From positions 19,797,209 through 19,861,208 of the forward strand of contig CP114482.1 in NCBI GenBank assembly GCA_027186245.1: a stretch of 64,000 bases of DNA. The letters run 5' to 3'. The notes under the pieces are model-generated. The model saw only the letters and a list, made by a program, of their open reading frames with translations. It was not told the DNA's origin and ran no database searches. The DNA is from Coriaria nepalensis (taxonomy: Eukaryota > Streptophyta > Magnoliopsida > Cucurbitales > Coriariaceae). The translations under genes and the position numbers were made by a program. Positions 22,771 through 36,304 of the stretch are shown piece by piece; position 1 is the first letter of the stretch; every line of letters starts with the position of its first letter.

Positions 22771-25700
22771 TGCATTGTTTCCTTCAATAGATCAACTGCA
22801 AGTTATGCACGAAAGTCATGTTTAAAGGCCGAATTTCGTTCGAAGTGATTTAGAATGATTTACTGACTAAAAGAGACGCAAAAATATGACTTTAAGGCTA
22901 AAAAATGCATAGTTGCCATCAATAGATCAATTGCAAGTTATGCATGAAAGTCGCGTTTTACATGCAAAAAGAGAATTGGTTTGCAGTGCCTTCAAACAAT
23001 TTAGTGATTGAAAACACTGAGTGATATGCTTTTTAACGCTAAAATAATGCATTGTTGTCTCTAGTATAGATTAATTGCAAGTTATGTAATAAAATAATGT
23101 TTGAAGGGTGAAAATAGAATTCGTTCGAATTAATTTAGAATGATTTAATGACTAGAAGAGACTCAGTGACATGACTTCAAGGCTAAACTAATGCATTGTT
23201 GCCTTGAATAGCTCAAATGCAAGTTATGCACTAAAGTCATGTTTAAAGGCCGAATTTCGTTCGTAGTGATTTAGAATGATTTAATAATTAAAAGAGACGC
23301 AATAATATGAATTAAAGGCTAAAAAATGAATAGTGGCCTTCAATAGATCACGTGCAAGTTATGAATGAAAGTCGTGTTTAAAATACAAAAATACAATTGG
23401 TTCGAAGTGCCTTCAAACAATTTAATGATTGAAAACACTGAGTGATATGCTTTTTAATGCTAAAATAATGCATTTTTGTCTTTAGAAGATTAATTGCAAG
23501 TTATGTAAGAAAATAATGTTTGAAGGGCGAAAATAGAATTCGTTCGAATTAATTTAGAATGATTTGATGACTAGAAGAGACTCAGTGACATGGCTTTAAG
23601 GCTAAACTAATGCATTGTTGCCTTCAATAGATCAACTGCAAGTTACGCACTAAAGTCATGTTTAAAGGCCGGATTTCGTTCGAAGTGATTTAGAAAGATT
23701 TAATGATTAAAAGAGACGCAATAATATGAATTAAAGGCTAAAAAATGAATAGTGGCCTTCAATAGATCACGTGCAAGTTATGCATGAAAGTCGTGTTTAA
23801 AATACAAAAATACAATTGGTTCGAAGTGCCTTCAAACAATTTAATGATTGAAAAGACTGAGTGATATGCTTTTTAATGCTAAAATAATGCATTGTTGTCT
23901 TTAGTAGATTAATTGCAAGTTATGTAAGAAAATAATGTTTGAAGGGAGAAAATAGAATTCGTTCGAATTAATTTAGAATGATTTAATGACTAGAAGAGAC
24001 TCAGGGACATGACTTTAAGGCTAAACTAATACATTGTTGCCTTCAATAGATCAACTGCAAGTTACGCACGAAAGTCATGTTTAAAGGCCGAATTTCGTTC
24101 GAAGTGATTTAGAAAGATTTAATGATTAAAAGAGACGCAATAATATGAATTAAAGGCTAAAAAATGAATAGTGGCCTTCAATAGATCACGTGCAAGTTAT
24201 GCATGAAAGTCGTGTTTAAAATACAAAAATACAATTGGTTTGATGTGCCTTCAAACAATTTAATGATTGAAAACACTGAGTGATATGCTTTTTAATGCTA
24301 AAATAATGCATTGTTGTCTTTTGTAGATTAATTGCAAGTTATGTAAGAAAATAATGTTTGAAGGGAGAAAATAGAATTCGTTCGAATTAATTAAGAATGA
24401 TTTAATGACTAGAAGAGACTCAGGGACATGACTTCAAGGCTAAACAAATGCATTGTTTCCTTCAATAGATCAACTGCAAGTTATGCACGAAAGTCATGTT
24501 TAAAGGCCGAATTTCGTTCGAAGTGATTTAGAATGATTTACTGACTAAAAGAGACGCAAAAATATGACTTTAAGGCTAAAAAATGCAAAGTTGCCATCAA
24601 TAGATCAGTTGCAAGTTATGCATGAAAGTCACTTTTTAAATGCCAAAAGAGAATTGGTTTACAGTGCCTTCAAAAAATTTAATGATTGAAAAGACTGACT
24701 GATATGCTTTTTAATGCTAAAATAATGCATTGTTGTCTTTAGTAGATTAATTGCAACATATGTAAGAAATTAATGTTTGAAGGGAGAAAATAGAATTCGT
24801 TCGAATTAATTTAGAATGATTTAATGACTAGAAGAGACTCAGTGACATGACTTTAAGGCTAAACTAATGCATTGTTGCCTTGAATAGATCAAATGCAAGT
24901 TATGCACTAGAGTCATGTTTAAAGGCCGAGTTTCGTTCGTAGTGATTTAGAATGATTTAATAATTAGAAGAGACGCAATAATATTTATTAAAGGCTAAAA
25001 AATGAATAGTGGCCTTCAATAGATCACGTGCAAGTTATGAATGAAAGTCGTGTTTAAAATACAAAAATACAATTGGTTCGAAGTGCCTTCAAACAATTTA
25101 ATGATTGAAAAGACTGAGTGATATGCTTTTTAATGCTAAAATAATGCATTTTTGTCTTTGGAAGATTAATTGCAAGTTATGTAAGAAAATAATGTTTGAA
25201 GGGCGAAAATAGAATTCGTTCGAATTAATTTAGAATGATTTGATGACTAGAAGAGACTCAGTGACATGACCTAAACGCTAAACAAATGCATTGTTGCCTT
25301 CAATAGATCAACCGCATGTTATGCACGAAACTCATGTTTCAAGGCCGAATTTCGTTCAAAGTGATTTAGAATGATTTACTGACTAAAAGAGACGCAAAAA
25401 TATGACTTTAAGGCTAAAAAATGCAAAGTTGCCATCAATAGATCAATTGCAAGTTATGCATGAAAGTCACTTTTTAAATGCAAAAAGAGAATTGGTTTAG
25501 AGTGCCTTCAAACAATTTAATGATTGAAAAGACTGAGTGATATGCTTTTTAATGCTAAAATAATGCATTGTTGTCTTTAGTGGATTAATTGCAAGTTATG
25601 TAAGAAAATAATGTTTGAAGGGAGAAAATAGAATTCGTTCGAATTAATTTAGAATGATTTAATGACTAGAAGAGACTCAGTGACATGACTTTAAGGCTAA

Positions 25701-26544
25701 ACAAATGCATTGTTTCCTTCAATAGATCAACTGCAAGTTGTGCACGAAAGTCATGTTTAAAGGCCGAATTTCGTTCGAAGTGATTTAGAATGATTTACTG
25801 ACTAAAAGATACGCAAAAATATGACTTTAAGGCTGAAAAAATGCATAGTTGCCATCAATAGATCAATTGCAAGTTATGCATGAAAGTCGCGTTTTAAATG
25901 CAAAAAGAGAATTGGTTTACAGTGCCTTCAAACAATTTAATGATTGAGAAGACTGAGTGATATGCTTTTTAATGCTAAAATAATGCATTGTTGTCTTTAG
26001 TAGATTAATTGCAAGTTATGTAAGAAAATAATGTTTGAAGGGAGAAAATAGAATTCGTTCGAATTAATTTAGAATGATTTAATGACTAGAAGAGACTCAG
26101 GAACATGACTTCAAGGCTAAACAAATGCATTGTTTCCTTCAATAGATCAACTGCAAGTTATGCACGAAAGTCATGTTTAAAGGCCGAATTTCGTTCGAAG
26201 TGATTTAGAATGATTTACTGACTAAAAGAGACGCAAAAATATGACTTTAAGGCTAAAAAATGCAAAGTTGCCATCAATAGATCAATTGCAAGTTATGCAT
26301 GAAAGTCCCTTTTTAAATGCAAAAAGAGAATTGGTTTAGAGTGCCTTCAATCAATTTAATGATTGAAAAGACTGACTGATATGCTTTTTAATGCTAAAAT
26401 AATGCATTGTTGTCTTTAGTAGATTAATTGCAAGTTATGTAAGAAAATAATGTTTGAAGGGAGAAAATAGAATTCGTTCGAATTAATTTAGAATGATTTA
26501 ATGACTAGAAGAGACTCAGTGACATGACTTTAAGGCTAAACTAA

Positions 26545-28644
26545 TGCATTGTTGCCTTCAATAGATCAAATGCAGGTTATGCACGAAAGTCATGTTTAAA
26601 GGCCGAATTTCGTTCGAAGTGATTTAGAATGATTTACTGACTAAAAGAGACGCAAAAAAATGACTTTTAAGGCTAAAAAATGAATAGTCGCCTTCAATAG
26701 ATCAAGTGCAAGTTATGCATGAAAGTCGTGTTTTAAATACAAAAATAGAATTGGTTCGAAGTGCCTCCAAACAATTTAATGATTTAGAAGACCGAGTGAT
26801 ATGCTTTTTAATGCTAAAATAATGCATTGTTGTCTTCAATAGATTAATTACAAGTTATGTAAGAAAATAATGTTTGAAGGGCGAAAATAGAATTCGTTCG
26901 AATTAATTTAGAATGATTTAATGACTAGAAGAGACTTAGTGACATGACTTTAAGGCTAAACAAATGCATTGTTGCCTTCAATAGATCAACTGCAAGTTAT
27001 GCATGGAAGTGATGTTTAAAGGCCGAATTTCGTTCGAAGTGATTTAGAATGATTTACTAACTAAAAGAGATGCGAAAATATGACTTTAAGGCTAAAAAAA
27101 GGCACAGTTGCCATCAATAGATCAATTGCAAGTTATGCATGAAAGTCGCGTTTTAAATGCAAAAAGAGAATTGGTTCGAAGTGCCTTCAAACAATTTAAT
27201 GATTCAAAAGACTGAGTGATATGCTTTTTAATGCTAAAATAATGCATTGTTGTCTTTAGTAGATTAATTGCAAGTTATGTAAGAAAATAATGTTTGAAGG
27301 GAGAAAATAGAATTCGTTCGAATTAATTTAGAATGATTTAATGACTAGAAGAGACTCAGTGACATGACTTTAAGGCTAAACTAATGCATTGTTGCCTTCA
27401 ATAGATCAAATGCAGGTTATGCACGAAAGTCATGTTTAAAGGCCGAATTTCGTTCGAAGTGATTTAGAATGATTTACTGACTAAAAGAGACGCAAAAAAA
27501 TGACTTTTAAGGCTAAAAAATGAATAGTCGCCTTCAATAGATCAAGTGCAAGTTATGCATGAAAGTCGTGTTTTAAATACAAAAATAGAATTGGTTCGAA
27601 GTGCCTCCAAACAATTTAATGATTTAGAAGACCGAGTGATATGCTTTTTAATGCTAAAATAATGCATTGTTGTCTTCAATAGATTAATTACAAGTTATGT
27701 AAGAAAATAATGTTTGAAGGGCGAAAATAGAATTCGTTCGAATTAATTTAGAATGATTTAATGACTAGAAGAGACTTAGTGACATGACTTTAAGGCTAAA
27801 CAAATGCATTGTTGCCTTCAATAGATCAACTGCAAGTTATGCATGGAAGTGATGTTTAAAGGCCGAATTTCGTTCGAAGTGATTTAGAATGATTTACTAA
27901 CTAAAAGAGATGCGAAAATATGACTTTAAGGCTAAAAAAAGGCACAGTTGCCATCAATAGATCAATTACAAGTTATGCATGAAAGTCGCGTTTTAAATGC
28001 AAAAAGAGAATTGGTTCGAAGTGCCTTCAAACAATTTAATGATTCAAAAGACTGAGTGATATGCTTTTTAATGCTAAAATAATGCATTGTTGTCTTTAGT
28101 AGATTAATTGCAAGTTATGTAAGAAAATAATGTTTGAAGGGCGAAAATAGAATTCGTTCGAATTAATTTAGAATGATTTAATGACTAGAAGAGACTTAGT
28201 GACATGACTTTAAGGCTAAACAAATGCATTGTTGCCTTCAATAGATCAACTGCAAGTTATGCATGGAAGTGATGTTTAAAGGCCGAATTTCGTTCGAAGT
28301 GATTTAGAATGATTTACTAACTAAAAGAGATGCGAAAATATGACTTTAAGGCTAAAAAAAGGCACAGTTGCCATCAATAGATCAATTACAAGTTATGCAT
28401 GAAAGTCGCGTTTTAAATGCAAAAAGAGAATTGGTTCGAAGTGCCTTCAAACAATTTAATGATTCAAAAGACTGAGTGATATGCTTTTTAATGCTAAAAT
28501 AATGCATTGTTGTCTTTAGTAGATTAATTGCAAGTTATGTAAGAAAATAATGTTTGAAGGGCGAAAATAGAATTCGTTTGAATTAATTTAGAATGATTTG
28601 ATGACTAGAAGAGACTCAGTGACATGACTTAAACGCTAAACAAA
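26545..28644 (+). repeat. Two-unit tandem duplication plus an extra unit
   Basis: Bases 26545-27384 and 27385-28224 are an 840-bp tandem duplication. By eye, the clear differences are one base in B (ATCAATTGCA against ATCAATTACA, 27121 and 27961) and one at the C copy (GAGAAAATAG against GCGAAAATAG). The second unit of the pair is then repeated once more at 28225-28644, carrying the ATCAATTACA variant of the second copy. The order of events can be read: two units doubled, one base changed, then one unit doubled. Confidence 0.9.
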
Positions 28645-29740
28645 TGCATTGTTGCCTTCCATAGATCAACTGCAAGTTATGCACGAAAGTCATGTCTAAA
28701 GGGGGAATTTCGTTCGAAGTGATTTAGAATGATTTGCTGACTAAAAGAGACATAAAAATATGACTTTAACGCTAAAAAATGCATAGTTGCCATCAATAGA
28801 TCAATGGAAGTTATGCATGAAAGTCGCGTTTTAAATGCAAAAAGAGAATTGGTTTGCAGTGCCTTCAAACAATTTAATGATTGAAAAGACTGAGTGATAT
28901 GCTTTTTAACGCTAAAATAATGCATTGTTGTCTTTAGTAGATTAATTGCAAGTTATGTAAAAAAATACTGTTTGAAGGGAGAAAATAGAATTCGTTCGAA
29001 TTAATTTAGAATGATTTAATGACTAGAAGAGACTCGGTGACATGACTTCAAGGCTAAACAAATGCATTGTTTCCTTCAATAGATCAAGTGCAAGTTATGC
29101 ACGAAAGTCATGTTTAAAGGCCGAATTTCGTTCGAAGTGATTTAGAAAGATTTAATGATTAAAAGAGACGCAATAATATGAATTCAAGGCTAAAAAATGA
29201 ATAGTGGCCTTCAATAGATCACGTGCAAGTTATGCATGAAAGTCGTGTTTAAAATACAAAAATACAATTGGTTTACAGTCCCTTCAAACGATTTAATGAT
29301 TGAAAAGACTGAGTGATATGCTTTTTAATGCTAAAATAATGCATTGTTGTCTTTAGTAGATTAATTGCAAGTTATGTAAGAAAATAATGTTTGAAGGGCG
29401 AAAATAGAATTCATTCGAATTAATTTAGAATGATTTGATGACTAGAAGAGACTCAGTGACATGACTTTAAGGCTAAACTAATGCATTGTTGCCTTCAATA
29501 GATCAACTGCAAGTTAGGCACTAAAGTCATGTTTAAAGGCCGAATTTCATTCGAAGTGATTTAGAAAGATTTAATGATTAAAAGAGACGCAATAATATGA
29601 ATTCAAGGCTAAAAAATGAGTAGTGGCCTTCAATAGATCATGTGCAAGTTATGCATGAAAGTCGTGTTTAAAATACAAAAATACAATTGGTTTACAGTCC
29701 CTTCAAACGATTTAATGATTGAAAAGACTGAGTGATATGC

Positions 29741-32387
29741 TTTTTAATGCTAAAATAAAGCATTGTTGTCTTTAGTAGATTAATTGCAAGTTATGTAAGA
29801 AAATAATTTTTAAAGGGCGAAAATAGAATTCGTTCGAATTAATTTAGAATGATTTAATGACTAGAAGAGACTCAGTGACATGACTTCAAGGCCAAACAAA
29901 TGCATTGTTTCCTTCAATAGATCAACTGCAAGTTATGCACGAAAGTCATGTTTAAAGGCCGAATTTCGTTCGAAGTGATTTAGAATGATTTACTGACTAA
30001 AAGAGACGCAAAAATATGACTTTAAGGCTAAAAAATGCATAGTTGCCATCAATAGATCAATCGCAAGTTATGCATGAAAGTCGCGTTTTAAATGCAAAAA
30101 GAGAATTGGTTCGAAGTGCCTTCAAACAATTTAATGATTGAAAAGACTGAGTGATATGCTTTTTAATGCTAAAATAATGCATTGTTGTCTTTAGTAGATT
30201 AATTGCAAGTTATGTAAGAAAATACTGTTTGAAGGGAGAAAATAGAATTCGTTCGAATTAATTTAGAATGATTTAATGACTAGAAGAGACTCGGTGACAT
30301 GACTTCAAGGCTAAACAAATGCATTGTTTCCTTCAATAGATCAAGTGCAAGTTATGCACGAAAGTCATGTTTAAAGGCCGAATTTCGTTCGAAGTGATTT
30401 AGAAAGATTTAATGACTAAAAGAGACGCAATAATATGACTTTAAGGCTAAAAAATGCATAGTTTCCATCAATAGATCAATTGCAAATTATGCATGAAAGT
30501 CGCGTTCTAAATGCAAAAAGAGAATTGGTTCGAAGTGTTTTCAAACAATCTAATGATTGAAAGGACTGAGTGATATGCTTTTTAATGCTAAAATAATGCA
30601 TTGTTGTCTTTAGTAGATTAATTGCAAATTATGCATGAAAGTCGCTTTTAAATGCAAAAAGAGAATTGGTTCGAAGTGCCTTCAAACAATTTAATGATTG
30701 AAAAGACTGAGTGATATGCTTTTTAATGCTAAAATAATGCATTGTTGTCTTTAGTAGATTAATTGCAAGTTATGTAAGAAAATACTGTTTGAAGGGAGAA
30801 AATAGAATTCGTTCGAATTAATTTAGAATGATTTAATGACTAGAAGAGACTCGGTGACATGACTTCAAGGCTAAACAAATGCATTGTTTCCTTCAATAGA
30901 TCAAGTGCAAGTTATGCACGAAAGTCATGTTTAAAGGCCGAATTTCGTTCGAAGTGATTTAGAATGATTTACTGACTAAAAGAGACGCAAAAATATGACT
31001 TTAAGGCTAAAAAATGCATAGTTGCCATCAATAGATCAATCGCAAGTTATGCATGAAAGTCGCGTTTTAAATGCAAAAAGAGAATTGGTTCGAAGTGCCT
31101 TCAAACAATTTAATGATTGAAAAGACTGAGTGATATGCTTTTTAATGCTAAAATAATGCATTGTTGTCTTTAGTAGATTAATTGCAAGTTATGTAAGAAA
31201 ATACTGTTTGAAGGGAGAAAATAGAATTCGTTCGAATTAATTTAGAATGATTTAATGACTAGAAGAGACTCGGTGACATGACTTCAAGGCTAAACAAATG
31301 CATTGTTTCCTTCAATAGATCAAGTGCAAGTTATGCACGAAAGTCATGTTTAAAGGCCGAATTTCGTTCGAAGTGATTTAGAAAGATTTAATGACTAAAA
31401 GAGACGCAATAATATGACTTTAAGGCTAAAAAATGCATAGTTTCCATCAATAGATCAATTGCAAATTATGCATGAAAGTCGCGTTCTAAATGCAAAAAGA
31501 GAATTGGTTCGAAGTGCTTTCAAAAAATTTAATGATTGAAAAGACTGAGTGATATGCTTTTTAATGCTAAAATAAAGCATTGTTGTCTTTAGTAGATTAA
31601 TTGCAAGTTATGTAAGAAAATAATTTTTAAAGGGCGAAAATAGAATTCGTTCGAATTAATTTAGAATGATTTAATGACTAGAAGAGACTCAGTGACATGA
31701 CTTCAAGGCCAAACAAATGCATTGTTTCCTTCAATAGATCAACTGCAAGTTATGCACGAAAGTCATGTTTAAAGGCCGAATTTCGTTCGAAGTGATTTAG
31801 AATGATTTACTGACTAAAAGAGACGCAAAAATATGACTTTAAGGCTAAAAAATGCATAGTTGCCATCAATAGATCAATCGCAAGTTATGCATGAAAGTCG
31901 CGTTTTAAATGCAAAAAGAGAATTGGTTCGAAGTGCCTTCAAACAATTTAATGATTGAAAAGACTGAGTGATATGCTTTTTAATGCTAAAATAATGCATT
32001 GTTGTCTTTAGTAGATTAATTGCAAGTTATGTAAGAAAATACTGTTTGAAGGGAGAAAATAGAATTCGTTCGAATTAATTTAGAATGATTTAATGACTAG
32101 AAGAGACTCGGTGACATGACTTCAAGGCTAAACAAATGCATTGTTTCCTTCAATAGATCAAGTGCAAGTTATGCACGAAAGTCATGTTTAAAGGCCGAAT
32201 TTCGTTCGAAGTGATTTAGAAAGATTTAATGACTAAAAGAGACGCAATAATATGACTTTAAGGCTAAAAAATGCATAGTTTCCATCAATAGATCAATTGC
32301 AAATTATGCATGAAAGTCGCGTTCTAAATGCAAAAAGAGAATTGGTTCGAAGTGCTTTCAAACAATCTAACGATTGAAAAGACTGAG
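29741..32387 (+). repeat. 13-monomer duplication region (29741-30570 and 31558-32387)
   Basis: The segment starting TTTTTAATGCTAAAATAAAG recurs 1817 bp downstream. Shared markers are ATAATTTTTAAAGGGCG, CTTCAAGGCCAAAC, CAATCGCAAG, AAATACTGTTTGAAGG, GACTCGGTGAC and AAATTATGCATG. An offset of 1817 bp is 13 monomers, which is not a whole number of trimers, because the 560-bp unit lies between the copies. AAATACTGTTTGAAGG units also occur at 30780 and 31199, so the whole stretch has been recently homogenised. Confidence 0.85.
30597..30737 (+). repeat. Hybrid C/B monomer inside a 560-bp four-monomer unit
   Basis: It starts as C (TGCATTGTTGTCTTTAG) and switches to B at ATTGCAAATTATGCATGAAA. A normal C follows at 30738. 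The unit 30320-30879 is thus A, B, C/B, C and is the only expanded unit in the window. It is the kind of product expected as the reciprocal of the contracted two-monomer units. Confidence 0.86.
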
Positions 32388-33284
32388 TGAAATGCTTTTC
32401 AATGCTAAAATAAAGCATTGTTGTCTTTAGCAGATTAATTGCAAGTTATGTAACAAAATAATGTTTGAAGGGCGAAAATAGAATTCGTTCGAATTAATTT
32501 AGAATGATTTTATGACTAGAAGAGACTCAGTGACATGACTTTAAGGCTAAACTAATGCATTGTTGCCTCCAATAGATCAACTGCAAGTTACGAACTAAAG
32601 TCATGTTTAAAGGCCGAATTTCGTTCGAAGTGATTTAGAAAGATTTAATGATTAAAAGAGACGCAATAACATGAATTAAAGGCTAAAAAATGAATAGTGG
32701 CGTTCAATAGATCACGTGCAAGTTACGCATGAAAGTCGTGTTTAAAATACAAAAATACAATTGGGTCGAAGTGCCTTCAAACAATTTAATGATTGAAAAG
32801 ACTGAGTGATATGCTTTTTAATGCTAAAATAATTCATTTTTGTCTTTAGTAGATTAATTGCAAGTTATGTAAGAAAATAATGTTTGAAGGGAGAAAATAG
32901 AATCCGTTCGAATTAATTTAGGATGATTAATGACTAGAAGAGACTCAGTGACATGATTTTCAGGCTTAACAAATGCATTGTTGCCTTCAATAGATCAACT
33001 GCAAGTTATGCACGAAAGTCATGTTTAAAGGCCGAATTTCGTTCGAAGTGATTTAGAATGATTTACTGACTAAAAGAGACGCAAAAATATGACTTTAAGG
33101 CTAAAAAATGCATACTTGCCATCAATAGATCAATTGCAAGTTATGCATGAAAGTCGCGTTTTAAATGCAAAAAGAGAATTGGTTTACAGTGCCTTCAAAC
33201 AATTTAATGATTGAAAAGACTGAGTGATACGCTTTTTAACGCTAAAATAATGCATTGTTGCCTTTTGTAGATTAATTGCAAGTT

Positions 33285-33326
33285 ATATAAGAAAATAATG
33301 TTTGAAGGGCGAAAATATAAGAAAAT
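33285..33326 (+). repeat. Local rearrangement removing the dyad, with a 12-bp direct repeat
   Basis: In the C monomer of the 32974 unit, the normal stretch with GAATTCGTTCGAATT is gone and the unit is 400 bp, 19 shorter than usual. In its place ATATAAGAAAAT (33315-33326) repeats ATATAAGAAAAT from 33285-33296, 30 bp upstream in the same monomer. A deletion filled by a copy of nearby sequence suggests template switching during repair or replication. Confidence 0.82.
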
Positions 33327-36304
33327 TTGATGACTAGAAGAGACTGAGTGGCATGACTTTAAGGCTAAACTAATGCATTGTTGCCTTCAATAGATCAACT
33401 GCAAGTTACACACTAAAGTCATGTTTAAAGGCCGAATTTCGTTCGAAGTGATTTAGAAAGATTTAATGATTAAAAGAGATGCGATAATATGAATTAAAGG
33501 CTAAAAAATGAATAGTGGCCTTCAATAGATCACGTGCAAGTTATGCATGAAAGTCGTGTTTAAAATACAAAAATACAATTGGTTCAAAGTGCCTTCAAAC
33601 AATTTAATGATTGAAAAGACTGAGTGATATACTTTTTAATGCTAAAATAAAGCATTGTTGTCTTCAATAGATTAATTGCAAGTTATGTAAGAAAATAATG
33701 TTTGAAGGGAGAAAATTGAATTCGTTCGAATTAATTTAGAATGATTTAATGACTAGAGTGACTCAGTGACATGACTTCAAGGCTAAACAAATGCATTGTT
33801 TCCTTCAATAGATCAACTGCAAGTTATGCACGAAAATCATGTTTAAAGGCCGAATTTGTTCGAAGTGATTTAGAATGATTTACTGAATAAAAGAGACGCA
33901 AAAATTTGACTTTAAGGCTAAAAATTGCATAGTTGCCATCAATAGATCAATTGCAAGTTATGCAAGAAAGTTACTTTTTAAATGCAAAAAGAGAATTGGT
34001 TTACAGTGCCTTCAAACAATTTAATGATTGAAAAGACTGAGTGATATGCTTTTTAACGCTAAAATAATGCATTGTTGTCTTTAGTAGATTAATTGCAAGT
34101 TATGTAAGAAAATAATGTTTGAAGGGTGAAAATAGAATTCGTTCGAATTAATTTAGAATGATTTAATGACTAGAAGAGACTCAGTGACATGACTTCAAGG
34201 CTAAACAAATGCATTGTTTCCTTCAATAGATCAACTGCAAGTTATGCACGAAAGTCATGTTTAAAGGCCGAATTTCGTTCGAAGTGATTTAGAAAGATTT
34301 AATAATTAAAAGAGACGCAATAATATGAATTAAAGGCTAAAAAATGAATAGTGGCCTTCAATAGATCACATGCAAGTTATGCATGAAAATCGTGTTTAAA
34401 ATACAAAAATACAATTGGTTCGAAGTGCCTTCAAACAATTTAATGATTGAAGAGACTGAGTGATATGCTTTTTAATGCTAAAATAATGCATTGTTGTCTT
34501 TAGTAGATTAATTGCGAGTTATGTAAGAAAATAATGTTTGAAGGGAGAAAATAGAATTCGTTCGAATTAATTTAGATTGATTTAATGACTAGAAGAGACT
34601 CAGTGACATGACTTCAAGGCTAAACAAATGCATTGTTTCCTTCAATAGATCAACTGTAAGTTATGCACGAAAGTCATGTTTAAAGGCCGAATTTCGTTCG
34701 AAGTGATTTAGAATGATTTACTGACTAAAAGAGACGCAAAAATATGACATTAAGGCTAAAAAATGCATAGTTTCCATTAATAGATCAATTGCAAGTTATG
34801 CATGAAAGTCGTGTTTTAAATGCAAAAAGAGAATTGGTTTGCAGTGCCTTCAAACAATTTAATGATTGAAAAGACTGAATGATATGCTTTTTAACGCTAA
34901 AATAATGCATTGTTGTCTTTAGTATATTAATTGCTAGTTATGTAATAAAATAATGTTTGAAGGGTGAAAATAGAATTCGTTCGAATTAATTTAGCATGAT
35001 TTAATTACTCGAAGAGACTCAGTGACATGACTTTAAGGTTAAACTAATGCATTGTTGCCTTCAATAGATCAAATGCAAGTTCTGCACGACAGTCATGTTT
35101 AAAGGCCGAATTTCGTTCGAAGTGATTTAGAATGATTTAATGACTAAAAGAGACGCAAAAATATGAATTAAAGGCTAAAAAATGACTAGTGGCCTTCAAT
35201 AGATCACGTGCAAGTTATGAATGAAAGTCGTGTTTAAAATACAAAAATACAATTGGTTCGTAGTGCCTTCAAACAATTTAATGATTGAAAAGACTGAGTG
35301 ATATGCTTTTTAATGCTAAAATAATGCATTTTTGTCTTTAGAAGATTAATTGCAAGTTATGTAAGAAAATAATGTTTGAAGGGCGAAAATAGAATTCGTT
35401 CGAATTAATTTAGAATGATTTAATGACTAGAAGAGACTCAGTGACATGACTTCAAGGCTAAACAAATGCATTGTTTCCTTCAGTAGATCAACTGCATGTT
35501 ATGCACGAAAGTCATGTTTAAAGGCCGAATTTCGTTCGAAGTGATTTAGAATGATGTACTGACTAAAAGAGACGCAAAAATATGACTTTAAGGCTAAATA
35601 ATGCATAGTTGCAATCAATAGATCAATTGCAAGTTATGCATGAAAGTCGTGTGTAAAATACAAAAATACAATTGGTTCGAAGTGCCTTCAAACAATTTAG
35701 TGATTGAAAAGACTGAGTGATATGCTTTTTAATGCTAAAATAATGCATTGTTGTCTTCAAAAGATTAATTACAAGTTATGTAAGAAAATAATGTTTGAAG
35801 GGCAAAAATAGAATTCGTTCGAATTAATTTCGAATTATTTAATGACTAGAAGAGACTCAGTGACATGATTTCAAGGCTAAACAAATGCATTGTTGTCTTC
35901 AATAGATCAACTGCAAGTTATGCACGAAAGTCATGTTTAAAGGCCGAATTTCGTTCGAAGTGATTTAGATTGATTTACTGACTAAAAGAGACGCAAAAAT
36001 ATGACTTTAAGGCTAAAAAATGCATAGTTGTCATCAATAGATCAATTGCAAGTTATGCATGAAAGTCGCTTTTTATATGCAAAAAGAGAATTGGTTCGAA
36101 GTGCCTCGAAACAATTTAGTGATTGAAAAGACTGAGTGATATGCTTTTTAATGCTAAAATAATGCACTGTTGTCTTCAATAGATTAATTACAAGTTATGT
36201 AAGAAAATAATGTTCGAAGGGCAAAAATAGAATTCGTTCGAATTAATTTAGAATCATTTAATGACTAGAAGAGACTCAGTGACATGATTTCAAGGCCAAA
36301 CAAA

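Larger units (their letters stand above)
1..35743 (+). repeat. Left domain: mixed B and B' subfamilies
   Basis: In this part the middle monomer alternates irregularly between B (TGCATAGTTGCC start) and B' (TGAATAGTGGCC start). C usually reads TTTAGTAGATTAATTGC with GAAGGGAGAAAATAG or GAAGGGCGAAAATAG. B' copies are usually preceded by an A with an AGAAAGATTTAAT tail, so A and B' travel as a linked pair. The last B'-like monomer is in the unit starting at 35048. Stretches inside the domain are further ordered into duplicated blocks, listed separately. Confidence 0.85.

Noticed and set aside
23061..23072. Two-base TA insertion in C (CTAGTATAGATTAA)
   Set aside because: It makes the 22771 unit 421 bp. 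It is a single small slip with no further consequence and not a distinct feature.
28677..28925. 82-codon open frame on the minus strand
   Set aside because: It spans the A and B monomers of an ordinary satellite unit (28645). Neighbouring units with the same layout have stops in this frame, and the peptide has the same repeat-derived make-up as the others. No ribosome-site, domain or codon signal supports a gene.
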